Assembly: GCA_025934645.1 (NCBI GenBank) | Contig: JAICWY010000001.1 | Span: 36,930-100,929 of the forward strand | DNA length: 64,000 bases | Direction of reading: 5' to 3' | Source: Vulcanimicrobiia bacterium | GTDB lineage: Bacteria > Vulcanimicrobiota > Vulcanimicrobiia > Vulcanimicrobiales > Vulcanimicrobiaceae | Made by a program: the position numbers and the translations under genes | Notes under the pieces: model-generated | What the model saw: only the letters and a program-made list of their open reading frames with translations | Database searches by the model: none | Told to the model about the DNA's origin: nothing | Shown here: piece by piece, positions 35,415 to 43,583 of the stretch | Layout: every line of letters starts with the position of its first letter | How positions within the stretch are numbered: position 1 is the stretch's first letter

Positions 35415-37027
35415 GCATTCCAGGATTCGATCACCGGACTTGGCGCGAAGCCTTTGAAGTTCTCGCTGATCGGCTGCATCTGCCGCTGGTAATAGGTGAA
35501 GATTTCAGGTACGTCCCGGTGCAGCAACTCTTGAATCCGGAAGTACGCTTTTTTACGCGTGGGCCGATCGTAGTTGGCGAGCGCCGTCTTTTGTGCGGCC
35601 TCCATATCCGGGTTGCAATATCGCGAGTAATTGTAACCGTTGGGCGCCAGATTAGCGCACGTGAATTGCGCCGAATCGTCCGGATCTACGCCCGCGTACC
35701 AGCCTGCCAAACTCAAATCGAACTTCCCGCCTTGTAGAATGCCGCCTTCGCCGACCGGTGCGAACAGCACGTCGGCCTGATAGTACTTCACCTGCAAATC
35801 GATGCCGGCTTCGCGCAACATCTGTTGCAACTGCACGCTTTCCTTGCGCCGCGTAACGTTGCTTTGATTGCTGGCCATAACCAGCGTGAGACGCTCGCCG
35901 TTCTTCGTCATGATCCCGTCCGGACCCGGAGTCCAGCCCGCCTGCTGCAGCAGTTGTTTGGCCATGTTGGGGTCGTGAGGATAATCCTTGAGATTCGGAT
36001 CGAAGGACCACATGAACGGCGGCTGATCTTCGATCGCTGCCTTCTGTTGTCCGAAGGTCAGCGTTTGTATGATCCGCGTCTTATCGACGGCGTATGCGAG
36101 GGCCTGACGCACGCGTACGTCTTGCAGATAAGGACGCTGCACGTTCACCTGTATGTCTTCGTACCCGTTTACATCGACGAATACCAGTTTGACGCCCGGC
36201 ATGTCCTTGAGTTCGGGATAGTTGTTGATCGATGCTTCGAACATCCAGTCGATATCGTGCGTGCGCAGCAGGCTGCGAATGGTGTTTTCGTCCGGCACGA
36301 TGCGAATGTAAATGCTGCGCAGGCCGGGCTTACCCATAAAGAACTGATCGTTCGCCGCAAGCTCCACGTGATCGCCATGCACCCAGCGCACGAACTTGAA
36401 GGGGCCGTCGGTTACGTTCGGATCCACGTTGAACGGGATCTGATTGATGTTCGGATACTTGGAGAGGATGTGCGCGGGCGCGACGGGATACGGCTGGTCG
36501 CTGTCGGCAAAGAACGTGTTGACGAACGGCGCGAACTTTTGCTTCAAATGAACGACCACGGTGTAATCGTCGGGCGTATCCAGCGCCTTGATGAAATCGT
36601 AGCCGTGACGCGAGATGATGTTGTTGTTGTTGTTCATGATCGCTTGCCACGACCACTTCACGTCTTTGCCGGTCACGGGAACGCCGTCGGTCCACTTCGC
36701 GTCTCTGCGCAGGTGATATGTGATCGTCAGGCCGTCTTTCGAGATGCCGCCGTTGGCCTGCGTGGGAACCGCGGTGGCCAGCATCGGAACCGTGTCGCCC
36801 TTTTCGTTTGCCGAGACGAGCGGTTCGAACATCAGCCGTGCGATGAAACCGTCCGTTGTGTTCGAACTGAGCAGCGGATTCAGATTCTTCATGTCCGACT
36901 GGATGGCGATCCGCAGCTGTCCGCCGTGATCGCCCCCGCCCGCACCGCCGGCGCCACCGGCACCGCCGGTTTGCGTGCAGCCTGCAACGAGCGCGCCCAA
37001 AACGGCCAGCGCCAAAAGACGTTTCAC
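35396..37027 (-). CDS. ABC transporter substrate-binding lipoprotein, family 5 (oligopeptide/dipeptide type)
   Basis: 543 residues. Lipobox LVAGC after a short signal, then a Gly-rich spacer. SBP_bac_5 features: SDMKNLNPLLSSNTTDGFIA, DGLTITYHLRRDAKWTDG, FNVDPNVTDGPFKFVRWV, and a C-terminal RKKAYFRIQELLHRDVP. It should bind peptides, nickel chelates or similar ligands outside the inner membrane. Permease and ATPase genes are not adjacent. GTG start. Confidence 0.9.
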   Translation of the reverse strand: MKRLLALAVLGALVAGCTQTGGAGGAGGAGGGDHGGQLRIAIQSDMKNLNPLLSSNTTDGFIARLMFEPLVSANEKGDTVPMLATAVPTQANGGISKDGLTITYHLRRDAKWTDGVPVTGKDVKWSWQAIMNNNNNIISRHGYDFIKALDTPDDYTVVVHLKQKFAPFVNTFFADSDQPYPVAPAHILSKYPNINQIPFNVDPNVTDGPFKFVRWVHGDHVELAANDQFFMGKPGLRSIYIRIVPDENTIRSLLRTHDIDWMFEASINNYPELKDMPGVKLVFVDVNGYEDIQVNVQRPYLQDVRVRQALAYAVDKTRIIQTLTFGQQKAAIEDQPPFMWSFDPNLKDYPHDPNMAKQLLQQAGWTPGPDGIMTKNGERLTLVMASNQSNVTRRKESVQLQQMLREAGIDLQVKYYQADVLFAPVGEGGILQGGKFDLSLAGWYAGVDPDDSAQFTCANLAPNGYNYSRYCNPDMEAAQKTALANYDRPTRKKAYFRIQELLHRDVPEIFTYYQRQMQPISENFKGFAPSPVIESWNAWQWSI

Positions 37028-37073
37028 CTGGTACTAACCCTCCATGCGAGCAGACTCGCGCCTTTCGCTAGTT

Positions 37074-39116
37074 TCAGACGGCAGCCTTCGGGCCGGTCCA
37101 TTTTCCGGGAACTGCGTCGAAGCGCTCGTGCCGCCACGAGTACGTTCCCAAACCCTGTGTGGCCGTGCGCAGCTCCGTGATGTAGCGCGAAAGCTCGACC
37201 TGCGGAACGTCGGCCTCGACAACGTCGTGGCCGGGCTTGTCGGCCGGGTTCATCCCTAAAATCTGGCCGCGTTTGCCGGTGAGCTGCTGAATGACCGACG
37301 AGGTGTACGTTGCCGGAACCGTGACCGTGACGCGCACGATCGGTTCGAGCACCACGGGATTGCATTTGGGCAGCGCTTCGCGCACGCCCATGCCGGCCGC
37401 CGTTTTGAATGCCTGCTCGCTCGAATCTACGTCGTGATACGCGCCGTCGTACAATACGACGTGCACGTCGGTGACCGGATAGCCGCCGACGCTGCCGTGC
37501 TGCAGCGCTTCGCGCACGCCTTTTTCGACGGCCGGAATGAACTGCCGAGGCACCACGCCGCCCACAATCCGCTCTTCGAACGTCACGCCGTTGCCGCGCT
37601 CGCGCGGCTGAAAGCGCAGCCACACATCGCCGAATTGGCCGTGGCCGCCGGTTTGATGTTTGTAGCGCGAATGGATCTCGGTGCCCGCCGAAATGGTTTC
37701 CTGATAGGGAATCGCCGGCGGCGCCGTGCTGACTTCCACTTTAAATTTGCGCGTCAGCCGTTCGACGGCAATCGTCACGTGCTGCTCGCCGCTCCCCAGC
37801 AGCAATAGTTCGTTGGTAATCGGGGCGCGTTCCAAACGCAGCGCGGGATCTTCGTCGACGATGCGCGCCAGCATCTGCGAAATCTTCGCCTCGTCCATGC
37901 GGTCCTTCGGTTTGATTGCGACTGCGAAAACCGGCTCCGAAGGGGGAACGCGGGGCAGAAGAACCTTGTAGCCGTTCTCGGTCAGCGTATCGCCGGTTGC
38001 GACGTTCTCGAGGCGGGCAATTGCCGCAATCGTTCCGGGCCCTGACTCCGTAATGGCTTCCTGTTTCTTGCCCTGCAGACGATACAGGCCGCCGGATCGC
38101 ACTTTTTCGGAGTTCCTCGAAATATTCGTGAGCGTTGCGTCGGCTTTTAGCGTGCCCGCGATGACGCGCACGACCGAAAGTTTTCCGGACTGCGGATGCA
38201 CGATCGTCTTGATCACTCGCGCGATCAGCGGCCCGTCGCTCTTGGGTTCGATCGGCCGCCCTTCGGCATCGACCTGCGGAGGATCTGCCGGCGAGGGCAG
38301 CCACTTTTCCATGGCTTGAACGAGCGCGGCGACACCGTGACCCGGAAGACCCGCGGCTGCGAGCACGGGAATGATCTGATCGTGCGAACATTCCCGGCAC
38401 AGATCTTTCTGCACCTCGTCCTGCGGCGGCTCGAGGCCCTCGAGCAGTTCTTCCATGAGATGGTCGTCGAAGTCGGCCATCGCTTCGAGCAGCTGCCCGC
38501 GCGCTTCTTCGACGTGGTCGGTCAGATCGGCCGGAATCTCTGTTTCTTCGGTCTTGTCGCCGCCGTACAAATACGCTTTGCGCTCTGCCAGATCGACGTA
38601 GCCTTTAAATGTTTCCGCGGCGCCGATCGGCCATTGTTCGGCGACGACGTGGCGGCCGTAGCAGCTCTGTAATTGCTCCAGCGTCGCCGCGAAATCGGCA
38701 CCGGGACGATCGAGTTTGTTGACGACGAACAGATGCGGTACTCGGCGCGATTCGAGATACTCGACCAGCATTTGCGTTTGCACGATCCTGGACGGCTCGG
38801 CGTCGATCACGATCACCGCCGCGTCCACGCCCGCAAGCGCGAGTTTCGTCTCTTCGAAGAAGTCGATGAACCCGGGGCAGTCGATCAGCGTCAGATCGAC
38901 GCCGCCGCAACTGCAATGCGCGAAGCCCACTGTCGTGGATTGCGCGTGATCGATGCATTCCGGCTCGTAATCCGTCGTCGTGGTGCCTTCGGTCACCGAG
39001 CCTTTTCGCGGAATCGCGCTGCAATGCGCGAGAATCGCCTCTACGAGAGTAGTCTTGCCCGCGTGGTGCGAGCCGACGATGGCAATATTGCGGACGCGCG
39101 AGATATCGAACGCCAT
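37074..39116 (-). CDS. EF-G-like translational GTPase (EF-G2 type)
   Basis: 680 residues with GTPase motifs GSHHAGKTTL (G1), DCPGFIDF (G3) and NKLDRPGAD (G4). Domain IV begins at KHQTGGHGQFGDVWLRFQP and the C-terminal domain includes KRGQILGM. The pattern is that of the EF-G paralogue class (FusA2/EF-G2) rather than the housekeeping fusA; role probably ribosome-related but not proven. GGGAG lies 7 nt upstream of ATG. Follows the PHP gene across a 33-bp spacer with a hairpin. Confidence 0.88.
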   Translation of the reverse strand: MAFDISRVRNIAIVGSHHAGKTTLVEAILAHCSAIPRKGSVTEGTTTTDYEPECIDHAQSTTVGFAHCSCGGVDLTLIDCPGFIDFFEETKLALAGVDAAVIVIDAEPSRIVQTQMLVEYLESRRVPHLFVVNKLDRPGADFAATLEQLQSCYGRHVVAEQWPIGAAETFKGYVDLAERKAYLYGGDKTEETEIPADLTDHVEEARGQLLEAMADFDDHLMEELLEGLEPPQDEVQKDLCRECSHDQIIPVLAAAGLPGHGVAALVQAMEKWLPSPADPPQVDAEGRPIEPKSDGPLIARVIKTIVHPQSGKLSVVRVIAGTLKADATLTNISRNSEKVRSGGLYRLQGKKQEAITESGPGTIAAIARLENVATGDTLTENGYKVLLPRVPPSEPVFAVAIKPKDRMDEAKISQMLARIVDEDPALRLERAPITNELLLLGSGEQHVTIAVERLTRKFKVEVSTAPPAIPYQETISAGTEIHSRYKHQTGGHGQFGDVWLRFQPRERGNGVTFEERIVGGVVPRQFIPAVEKGVREALQHGSVGGYPVTDVHVVLYDGAYHDVDSSEQAFKTAAGMGVREALPKCNPVVLEPIVRVTVTVPATYTSSVIQQLTGKRGQILGMNPADKPGHDVVEADVPQVELSRYITELRTATQGLGTYSWRHERFDAVPGKWTGPKAAV

Positions 39117-39127
39117 ACAACTCTCCC

Positions 39128-39150
39128 AGGCGCGCTGGTATCGCGCGCCT
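39128..39150 (-). other. 8-bp hairpin between PHP-tail gene and EF-G-like gene
   Basis: AGGCGCGC, 7-nt loop, GCGCGCCT: perfect 8-bp stem on the minus-strand mRNA, starting at the last base of the PHP stop codon and ending 3 nt before the GGGAG ribosome-binding site of the EF-G-like gene. No T-run follows, so it is probably not an intrinsic terminator; it may protect the upstream mRNA or influence EF-G translation. Confidence 0.5.
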
Positions 39151-41009
39151 TACCGACGTTTCGTGGTTGTCTTCTTTGTTGCCGCTCGCTTGGGAGTTGA
39201 AACTTTGCGCTTGGCCGCTAACGGTGCTTTTTTCGCCGGCGCTTTTTTCACGGCTGCCGCTTTTTTCGCCGGCGCCTTTTTTGCCGGCGCTTTCTTCTTC
39301 GCAGCCGCAGCGGGTTTCGGCGCGGCTTTCTTCGCGGCCGGCTTTTGGGGCGGCGCGGCCGGTTTCTTTACCGCTTTCGCTGCGGGCTTCTGCGCCTTTG
39401 CGGCTGCCTTGACAGGCGGCTTGACAGGCGGCTTCACAGCTGGTTTAGCAACTGGCTTCGCTGCAGGCTTGGCAGCCGGTTTCGGCGCAGGCTTCGCGGC
39501 TTTTGCAGGCTCTGCCGGCTTGGTCTTTGCCGCCGCTGCCTTGGGCTTGGGCTCAGCCTTCGGTTTCGGCTCTGCCTTCGGCTTCGGCTCGGGTTTGAGC
39601 TTGGGCTCGACCTTCGGTTTCGGCTCCGCCTTCGGTTTTAGCTCCGCCTTCGCTTTGGGCTCTGCTTTTGGTTTGGGTTCGGCCTTGGGCTTGGCTGCCG
39701 CCTTGCCTTTTGACTTAGCCTCGGTTTTTGCGGGGCTTTCGGGCGCGGTCTCTTCAGCGGCGGCCTTTGCCTGCCGGTCCGCTTTGGTCTCGCGCTCGGA
39801 CGTTTCTTTCGCAGGCTTCTTGGAAGCGCGCGCGGGGCCGCTAGCACGTTTACGTGGACCGGCATCGTGTCCGGTCTTTGAAGGCGAGGCGGCAAGTGCG
39901 GCTTCACGCTCCTCGGCCTCGTTGCGCTCGGGAAGCCCGAGTTCCGCGCGGCTGAACCCGCTGATGCTGCTGCCCGGCTGCTGAACCGGCTCCTTGGACT
40001 TGACCTTTTGCAGATGTTCTTTTGTAGCACGCAGGGCGACGCGCGCCAGACGGCCGCCGACCGGGAAGACGATCTCGTTAATCTGCGCCTCGTCGAGCAT
40101 GCGCAGCATCTCGGCAAATCCGTTGCCTTGATCTTTCGGGCTGTGCGCGTCGGACGCGATGGCGATGCCGACGTTTTTCGCTTTGGCCTTTTTCATCAGG
40201 CGGAAGATCGCGGCGCGGTATTTCTCTTTGAGCTCGTCGGGATTATCGCGGTAGAGGTAACGCGTGTTGACTTCGATAGCCATGCCGCGCGAGGCGCAGG
40301 CGTCGAGCAATTGATTTTCATACTGCTCGAGCTTGGCTTGATCGGGCCAATGACCGAAGTTCGCCGGGACGTAGAAATGGCCGACGATGTGGCCGGGCAA
40401 CTTTTCAATGTCGTCGAGCAACTTGGTCATGTAGAGTTCCCAAACGCGTTCGGTCCCGACGACGTCGTATAGATCGACGAACTCCGGATTATCGAAACCC
40501 CACTGCCAATCGGGCCCCTTTTCGGGGTGCTCGATCGTCAGGAAGTGCACCGACCGGATCAATCCGTCCGGGCGCATCGCATCGACGATGTTTTGCGCGT
40601 CGGGTCTGGCACGCGGATCGTTGTCGACCTCCGCGCCGATGGAAAAACGCATGCCGCGGCGCAGGCCTTGAGAAACCACTGCCGCGTGCCCGACGTCTAC
40701 GCCCGCGGTTTCCGCGGCTCCGTACAGGTCGCCGGCTTCGGCAAGTTTTAGCGCCCGGCGCACAGTATGAACCGCGCCCGGATCCTCGAAGGTCAGGTAG
40801 TTGATGTGGTCGCTCACCATCATGAAGCGCGGCGAACCGCGGCGGCACGCGTGGTAGAACCACAGGAAAAGCATGCGCGGGGAGTACGCTATAGGGCGCT
40901 CCTCGGCAAACGTCTTGTGCTCGCCTTTTGCGTGTCCGTGGACGTCGGGGATGGCGGCGATACGCGGGTCGCTCAGCGTTCTACTTCCTTTACACCACGC
41001 GGGATCCAC
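39150..41009 (-). CDS. PHP-domain hydrolase fused to a long Lys/Ala/Pro histone-H1-like tail
   Basis: 619 residues. Residues about 20-340 are a PHP metal-dependent hydrolase: PDVHGH (first metal site), MVSDHINYL, FSIGAEVDND, IVGHFYVP, AIEVNTRY and IASDAHSPKD. Residues about 370-619 are low complexity: KPKAEPKPKAEP-type repeats, then KPAAKP and KKAPAKKAPAKKA repeats like bacterial histone-H1 homologues. GTG at 41009 overlaps pcp by 37 bp; an alternative CTG at 40976 overlaps the pcp stop as CTGA with AAGGAAG 7 nt upstream. The tail probably binds nucleic acid. Confidence 0.82.
   Translation of the reverse strand: MDPAWCKGSRTLSDPRIAAIPDVHGHAKGEHKTFAEERPIAYSPRMLFLWFYHACRRGSPRFMMVSDHINYLTFEDPGAVHTVRRALKLAEAGDLYGAAETAGVDVGHAAVVSQGLRRGMRFSIGAEVDNDPRARPDAQNIVDAMRPDGLIRSVHFLTIEHPEKGPDWQWGFDNPEFVDLYDVVGTERVWELYMTKLLDDIEKLPGHIVGHFYVPANFGHWPDQAKLEQYENQLLDACASRGMAIEVNTRYLYRDNPDELKEKYRAAIFRLMKKAKAKNVGIAIASDAHSPKDQGNGFAEMLRMLDEAQINEIVFPVGGRLARVALRATKEHLQKVKSKEPVQQPGSSISGFSRAELGLPERNEAEEREAALAASPSKTGHDAGPRKRASGPARASKKPAKETSERETKADRQAKAAAEETAPESPAKTEAKSKGKAAAKPKAEPKPKAEPKAKAELKPKAEPKPKVEPKLKPEPKPKAEPKPKAEPKPKAAAAKTKPAEPAKAAKPAPKPAAKPAAKPVAKPAVKPPVKPPVKAAAKAQKPAAKAVKKPAAPPQKPAAKKAAPKPAAAAKKKAPAKKAPAKKAAAVKKAPAKKAPLAAKRKVSTPKRAATKKTTTKRR
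39180..39730. repeat. Low-complexity coding repeats of the PHP tail
   Basis: Imperfect short tandem repeats within the PHP gene. About 39540-39700 has 12-18-bp units coding (A/P)KPKAEPKP; 39180-39540 has units coding KKAPAKKA and KPAAKP. Such DNA can change length by slippage. Confidence 0.8.
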
Positions 41010-41689
41010 ATCTGCGGTCCCTTAGCCGCCGCCGGGCGCGCTGGCCCGCGATCCGGGGTGCGTTGTTCGACCCACGGAACGACGGTTTCGATCATGATTT
41101 CGATGGCGCGCTTCATTAACTCGAGCGACATGGACGGCGTCCGTTCCGCCCCGAGCGCCGCTGCCTGCGCCGGCAGATACGGCAGATGAACGAAACCCGC
41201 GACGATCGGCGGCGAGGCGCTCTCGCACTGACCCAGGGTTTCGTACAACAATTGATTGCAAATGAACGTTCCGGCCGTATTCGAGACGTAACCGGGAATG
41301 CCGTGCTCGAGCCATGCCGCGAGTATTTCGGCGAACGGCATCACCGAGAGGCGTGCGTCCGGGCCGCCGCGCAGAACCGGGTCGTTCTTGCGCATCACGC
41401 CCACGTTGTCGGGCTGCGAGAAGTCCAGGACATTTACCGCCACGCGTTCGAGCGCGAGGGAGTGGCGTCCGCCGGCCTGACCCAGAGCGATGATGACGTC
41501 GGGCGAGGTCTCCTCGATCGCACGCGAAACCCGCTCGCCGATGTTGCGCGTTTCGACCGGCACCACGCGAACGGCAAGAGGACGCCCTGCAATAAGGCGC
41601 CCCTCTAGACTGCGTGCGACGAGCTCGCTCGGGTTTACCTTCTCGCCGCCGAACGGCTCGAATGCGGTAATAAGGACGTGCTTGGCCAC
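40973..41689 (-). CDS. pcp: Pyroglutamyl-peptidase I
   Basis: 238-residue C15 cysteine peptidase that removes N-terminal pyroglutamate. Opening ITAFEPFGGEKVNPS; catalytic Glu in GGRHSLALERVAVN, Cys in TFICNQLLYE, His in GFVHLPYLP: all three triad regions present. GTG start. Its end overlaps the PHP gene. The C-terminus is about 20 residues longer than typical Pcp. Confidence 0.92.
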   Translation of the reverse strand: MAKHVLITAFEPFGGEKVNPSELVARSLEGRLIAGRPLAVRVVPVETRNIGERVSRAIEETSPDVIIALGQAGGRHSLALERVAVNVLDFSQPDNVGVMRKNDPVLRGGPDARLSVMPFAEILAAWLEHGIPGYVSNTAGTFICNQLLYETLGQCESASPPIVAGFVHLPYLPAQAAALGAERTPSMSLELMKRAIEIMIETVVPWVEQRTPDRGPARPAAAKGPQMWIPRGVKEVER

Positions 41690-41810
41690 CTTCTAAAAGG
41701 TTAACCGCAATTCGTCGTTCACCTGTTCACGGCAAATCTTTCAGGCGACCTCGGGGAGATTCGCATTGCGATGGGGGCTCGGAGCCGGGCGGAGCGCCGG
41801 TTAAAACGAA

Positions 41811-41834
41811 GGTGCCGCCCTAACGGGCGGCACC
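41811..41834 (-). terminator. Rho-independent terminator after the ECF sigma/MGMT operon
   Basis: Perfect 10-bp stem GGTGCCGCCC, loop of 4, GGGCGGCACC, followed on the minus strand by TTCGTTTTAA. It lies about 110 nt after the stop of the anti-sigma/MGMT gene and probably ends that transcript near 41802. Confidence 0.72.
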
Positions 41835-41867
41835 TCCGATCGATTTACTAGAACTGTCAGTACTAAT
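41820..41867 (-). other. Possible 15-codon mini-ORF behind a near-perfect Shine-Dalgarno
   Basis: On the minus strand AAAGGAGGTGG (41873-41883) is followed 8 nt later by ATT and 15 codons (I/M-STDSSSKSIGGAAR) that stop inside the terminator stem. A GTG overlapping the Shine-Dalgarno (41876) is in the same frame. No ATG is suitably placed. It may be a leader-type or tiny peptide in the ECF operon, or a ribosome-binding decoy. The rest of the 41690-41946 gap shows no other gene. Confidence 0.3.
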
Positions 41868-41946
41868 AACGACCACCTCCTTTGCCGGCGGTTTGCCCTC
41901 GTTCTCTCTATCTGAGGGTGTCCGCAAGCGAATACAAAGATCGTGT

Positions 41947-42696
41947 TCAGCGCCGCGGCGTATAGCCCTCCATCGTTAGTAACCGCGCTTTCATTTCGAT
42001 ACCGTAGCCGTAGTTGTGCAGGTCGCCGTTCGAATCGACGACGCGGTGGCACGGGAAGAAGAGCGGAAGCGGATTACGCGCCATCACCTGCCCCACCGCA
42101 CGCGCGGCGCGGGGACGGCCGATCGTCTGCGCTACCCAAGCGTAGGAGCGCACTTCGCCCGGCGGAATCTGCGCGGCCGCTTGCAAGGCGGCTTGTTCGA
42201 ACGGCGTCAGATCGCTGATGTCCACGACGTCGACGTCGACGCGCCACGTTTTAAAGAAGCGATCGAAGAGGTCGCGCAGCCATTCGGGCGTAGCGCCGGC
42301 GATCACGGGGCGCCGCAACCGGCGTTCGACGCGTTCGCGAACAGCCTCGTCGGGTTCGCCGTTATCCAAACCGATGTACGCGATGCGCGTGCCCTTGTAT
42401 CCCACGTACACGCGGCCGATCGGCGTTTCGATGCTGGTAAGGGAAACCGGTTCGGTGCGGTAACGGTGTTTCGCCGCGGCGATGTGCTGCACGATTTTCG
42501 CAGTCAGATCGCACGAGGGTTCCGGCGATTTCAGGCACGAGAGGCAGTAGGCCACGCCTTCGTACTCTTCATACAAATCTTGACACGGCGGACAAGTGCG
42601 GAGATGCTGCATGACGGCTTCGCGCAGGGACGGCGCGTTCGAGGGCATTCCCTCTCGCAGTTCATCCCACAACGCCTCGACTTCACGACAGCGCAT
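41947..42696 (-). CDS. Zinc anti-sigma (ZAS/zf-HC2) domain fused to O6-alkylguanine-DNA methyltransferase
   Basis: 249 residues. The N-terminus has the ZAS ligand pattern Cys3, His31, Cys35, Cys38 (HLRTCPPC), then YCLSC (51, 54). Residues about 82-249 are a full Ogt/MGMT: TPFEQAALQAAAQIPPGEV, arginine finger RAARAVG, Asn hinge ARNPLP, and active site PCHRVV with acceptor Cys216. The ATG lies inside the sigma gene's 3' end (14-bp overlap) with AAGGAG 9 nt upstream. The arrangement suggests an anti-sigma factor regulated by DNA alkylation; repair activity should also be intact. Confidence 0.88.
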   Translation of the reverse strand: MRCREVEALWDELREGMPSNAPSLREAVMQHLRTCPPCQDLYEEYEGVAYCLSCLKSPEPSCDLTAKIVQHIAAAKHRYRTEPVSLTSIETPIGRVYVGYKGTRIAYIGLDNGEPDEAVRERVERRLRRPVIAGATPEWLRDLFDRFFKTWRVDVDVVDISDLTPFEQAALQAAAQIPPGEVRSYAWVAQTIGRPRAARAVGQVMARNPLPLFFPCHRVVDSNGDLHNYGYGIEMKARLLTMEGYTPRR

Positions 42697-43333
42697 GGAC
42701 GGTAGCTCCTTGGGGCACGATTTTTCCGATCTGCGGACCGAGGATCCGGCGCAAGATGCGAACGGCGCGATGCACGTGCGATTTCACGGTGCCGATGGGC
42801 TGATCCAGGATCTCGGCGATCTCCGGATGGCTTCGGCCTTCGATGAACCGCAGCGTGGCGGCGGCGCGCAGGTGCATGGGCAGTTGCAAAAGCGCGCGTT
42901 CCACCAATGCCATATCGGCATTCTGCTCGACGATCTTCTCGGGCTGCGCCGGCGACTCGCGAGTCGCGCCGCGAAGCAGCGCGTCCGGATCCGCCAGCGC
43001 ATCGAGCGCGACGTTCGCGGGCCGCTTGCTGCGCAGGCGGTTCCGCGTGACATTGAGCGTGATCGTGTACAGCCACGGCTGCAGACGCAGTTCGGACCGT
43101 TGCTCGACGGACATTTTACCGAGCGCGCGATACGCGCGCACGAACGCGTCCTGCACGATCTCCTCGGCGTCTTCGCGGTTGCCCGTCATGCGCAGGGCAA
43201 AGCCGTAGAGGCGCCGCTGATACTCGTCGACGATGTCGTCGAAGCGATCGAGCGCCGGCGCGCCGATTGCGGCCGGTCTGGACGGGCTCTTGGATCGATT
43301 CTGTGCCGCCGGTGGCACGGTGTACTCCCTCAT
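42683..43333 (-). CDS. ECF RNA polymerase sigma factor
   Basis: 216 residues from ATG 43333 (ATG 43360 would add nine). Sigma-2: FDDIVDEYQRRLYGFALRMTGNREDAEEIVQDAF, given here only as positions about 35-70 with core DAEEIVQDAF. Sigma-4: LPMHLRAAATLRFIEG then SHPEIAEILDQPIGTVKSHVHRA, a standard helix-turn-helix. Directs polymerase to its own regulon; target promoters are unknown. Overlaps its cognate-looking anti-sigma/MGMT gene by 14 bp, the classic ECF/anti-sigma layout. Confidence 0.9.
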   Translation of the reverse strand: MREYTVPPAAQNRSKSPSRPAAIGAPALDRFDDIVDEYQRRLYGFALRMTGNREDAEEIVQDAFVRAYRALGKMSVEQRSELRLQPWLYTITLNVTRNRLRSKRPANVALDALADPDALLRGATRESPAQPEKIVEQNADMALVERALLQLPMHLRAAATLRFIEGRSHPEIAEILDQPIGTVKSHVHRAVRILRRILGPQIGKIVPQGATVHALS

Positions 43334-43360
43334 CAGGAGTGGTGCTGCGAGCACGCTCAT

Positions 43361-43583
43361 ACACGCGTCCCAACCCCACCCCAAGGTGCAATGGTTGCAA
43401 TGGTTGCTATGGGCCCTTACCGTTTCTTTCCCGCTTGGTTTCGCCTGCCGTACGGGCGCAGGGCCCGCGCCCGCGATGACGGAACCCCTCGTCATGACGC
43501 CACACGCGTTCATGCATGAAAACTCCGAAGCCGCTCCGCGCACTCGCGCGAGCGGTTTTTTGTTATTGAAGAGGTACCACGGT
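43361..43583. other. Intergenic leader between ECF sigma gene and the 130-residue gene
   Basis: 223 bp without a convincing gene. It should contain the promoter of the ECF operon (minus) and the leader of the plus-strand gene at 43584. It has a short direct repeat (GCAATGGTT twice near 43388-43406) and an intrinsic-terminator-like hairpin at 43531-43561. No clear -35/-10 pair was identified. Confidence 0.5.
43531..43561 (+). terminator. Intrinsic-terminator-like hairpin 22 nt before a start codon
   Basis: CCGCTCCGCG, loop CACT, CGCG-C-GAGCGG with one bulged C (10 paired bases), followed directly by TTTTTT on the plus strand. The next plus-strand ATG is at 43584, so it sits in the leader of that gene and could attenuate it, or end a short RNA started in the gap. 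Confidence 0.65.

Noticed and set aside
41871..41884. CCACCTCCTTT on the plus strand resembles the 3' end of 16S rRNA
   Set aside because: No 16S sequence precedes it; it reads as a Shine-Dalgarno on the minus strand.
41801..42052. 83-residue minus-strand ORF spanning the operon end
   Set aside because: It crosses the terminator hairpin and the MGMT 3' end in another frame and has no protein character.
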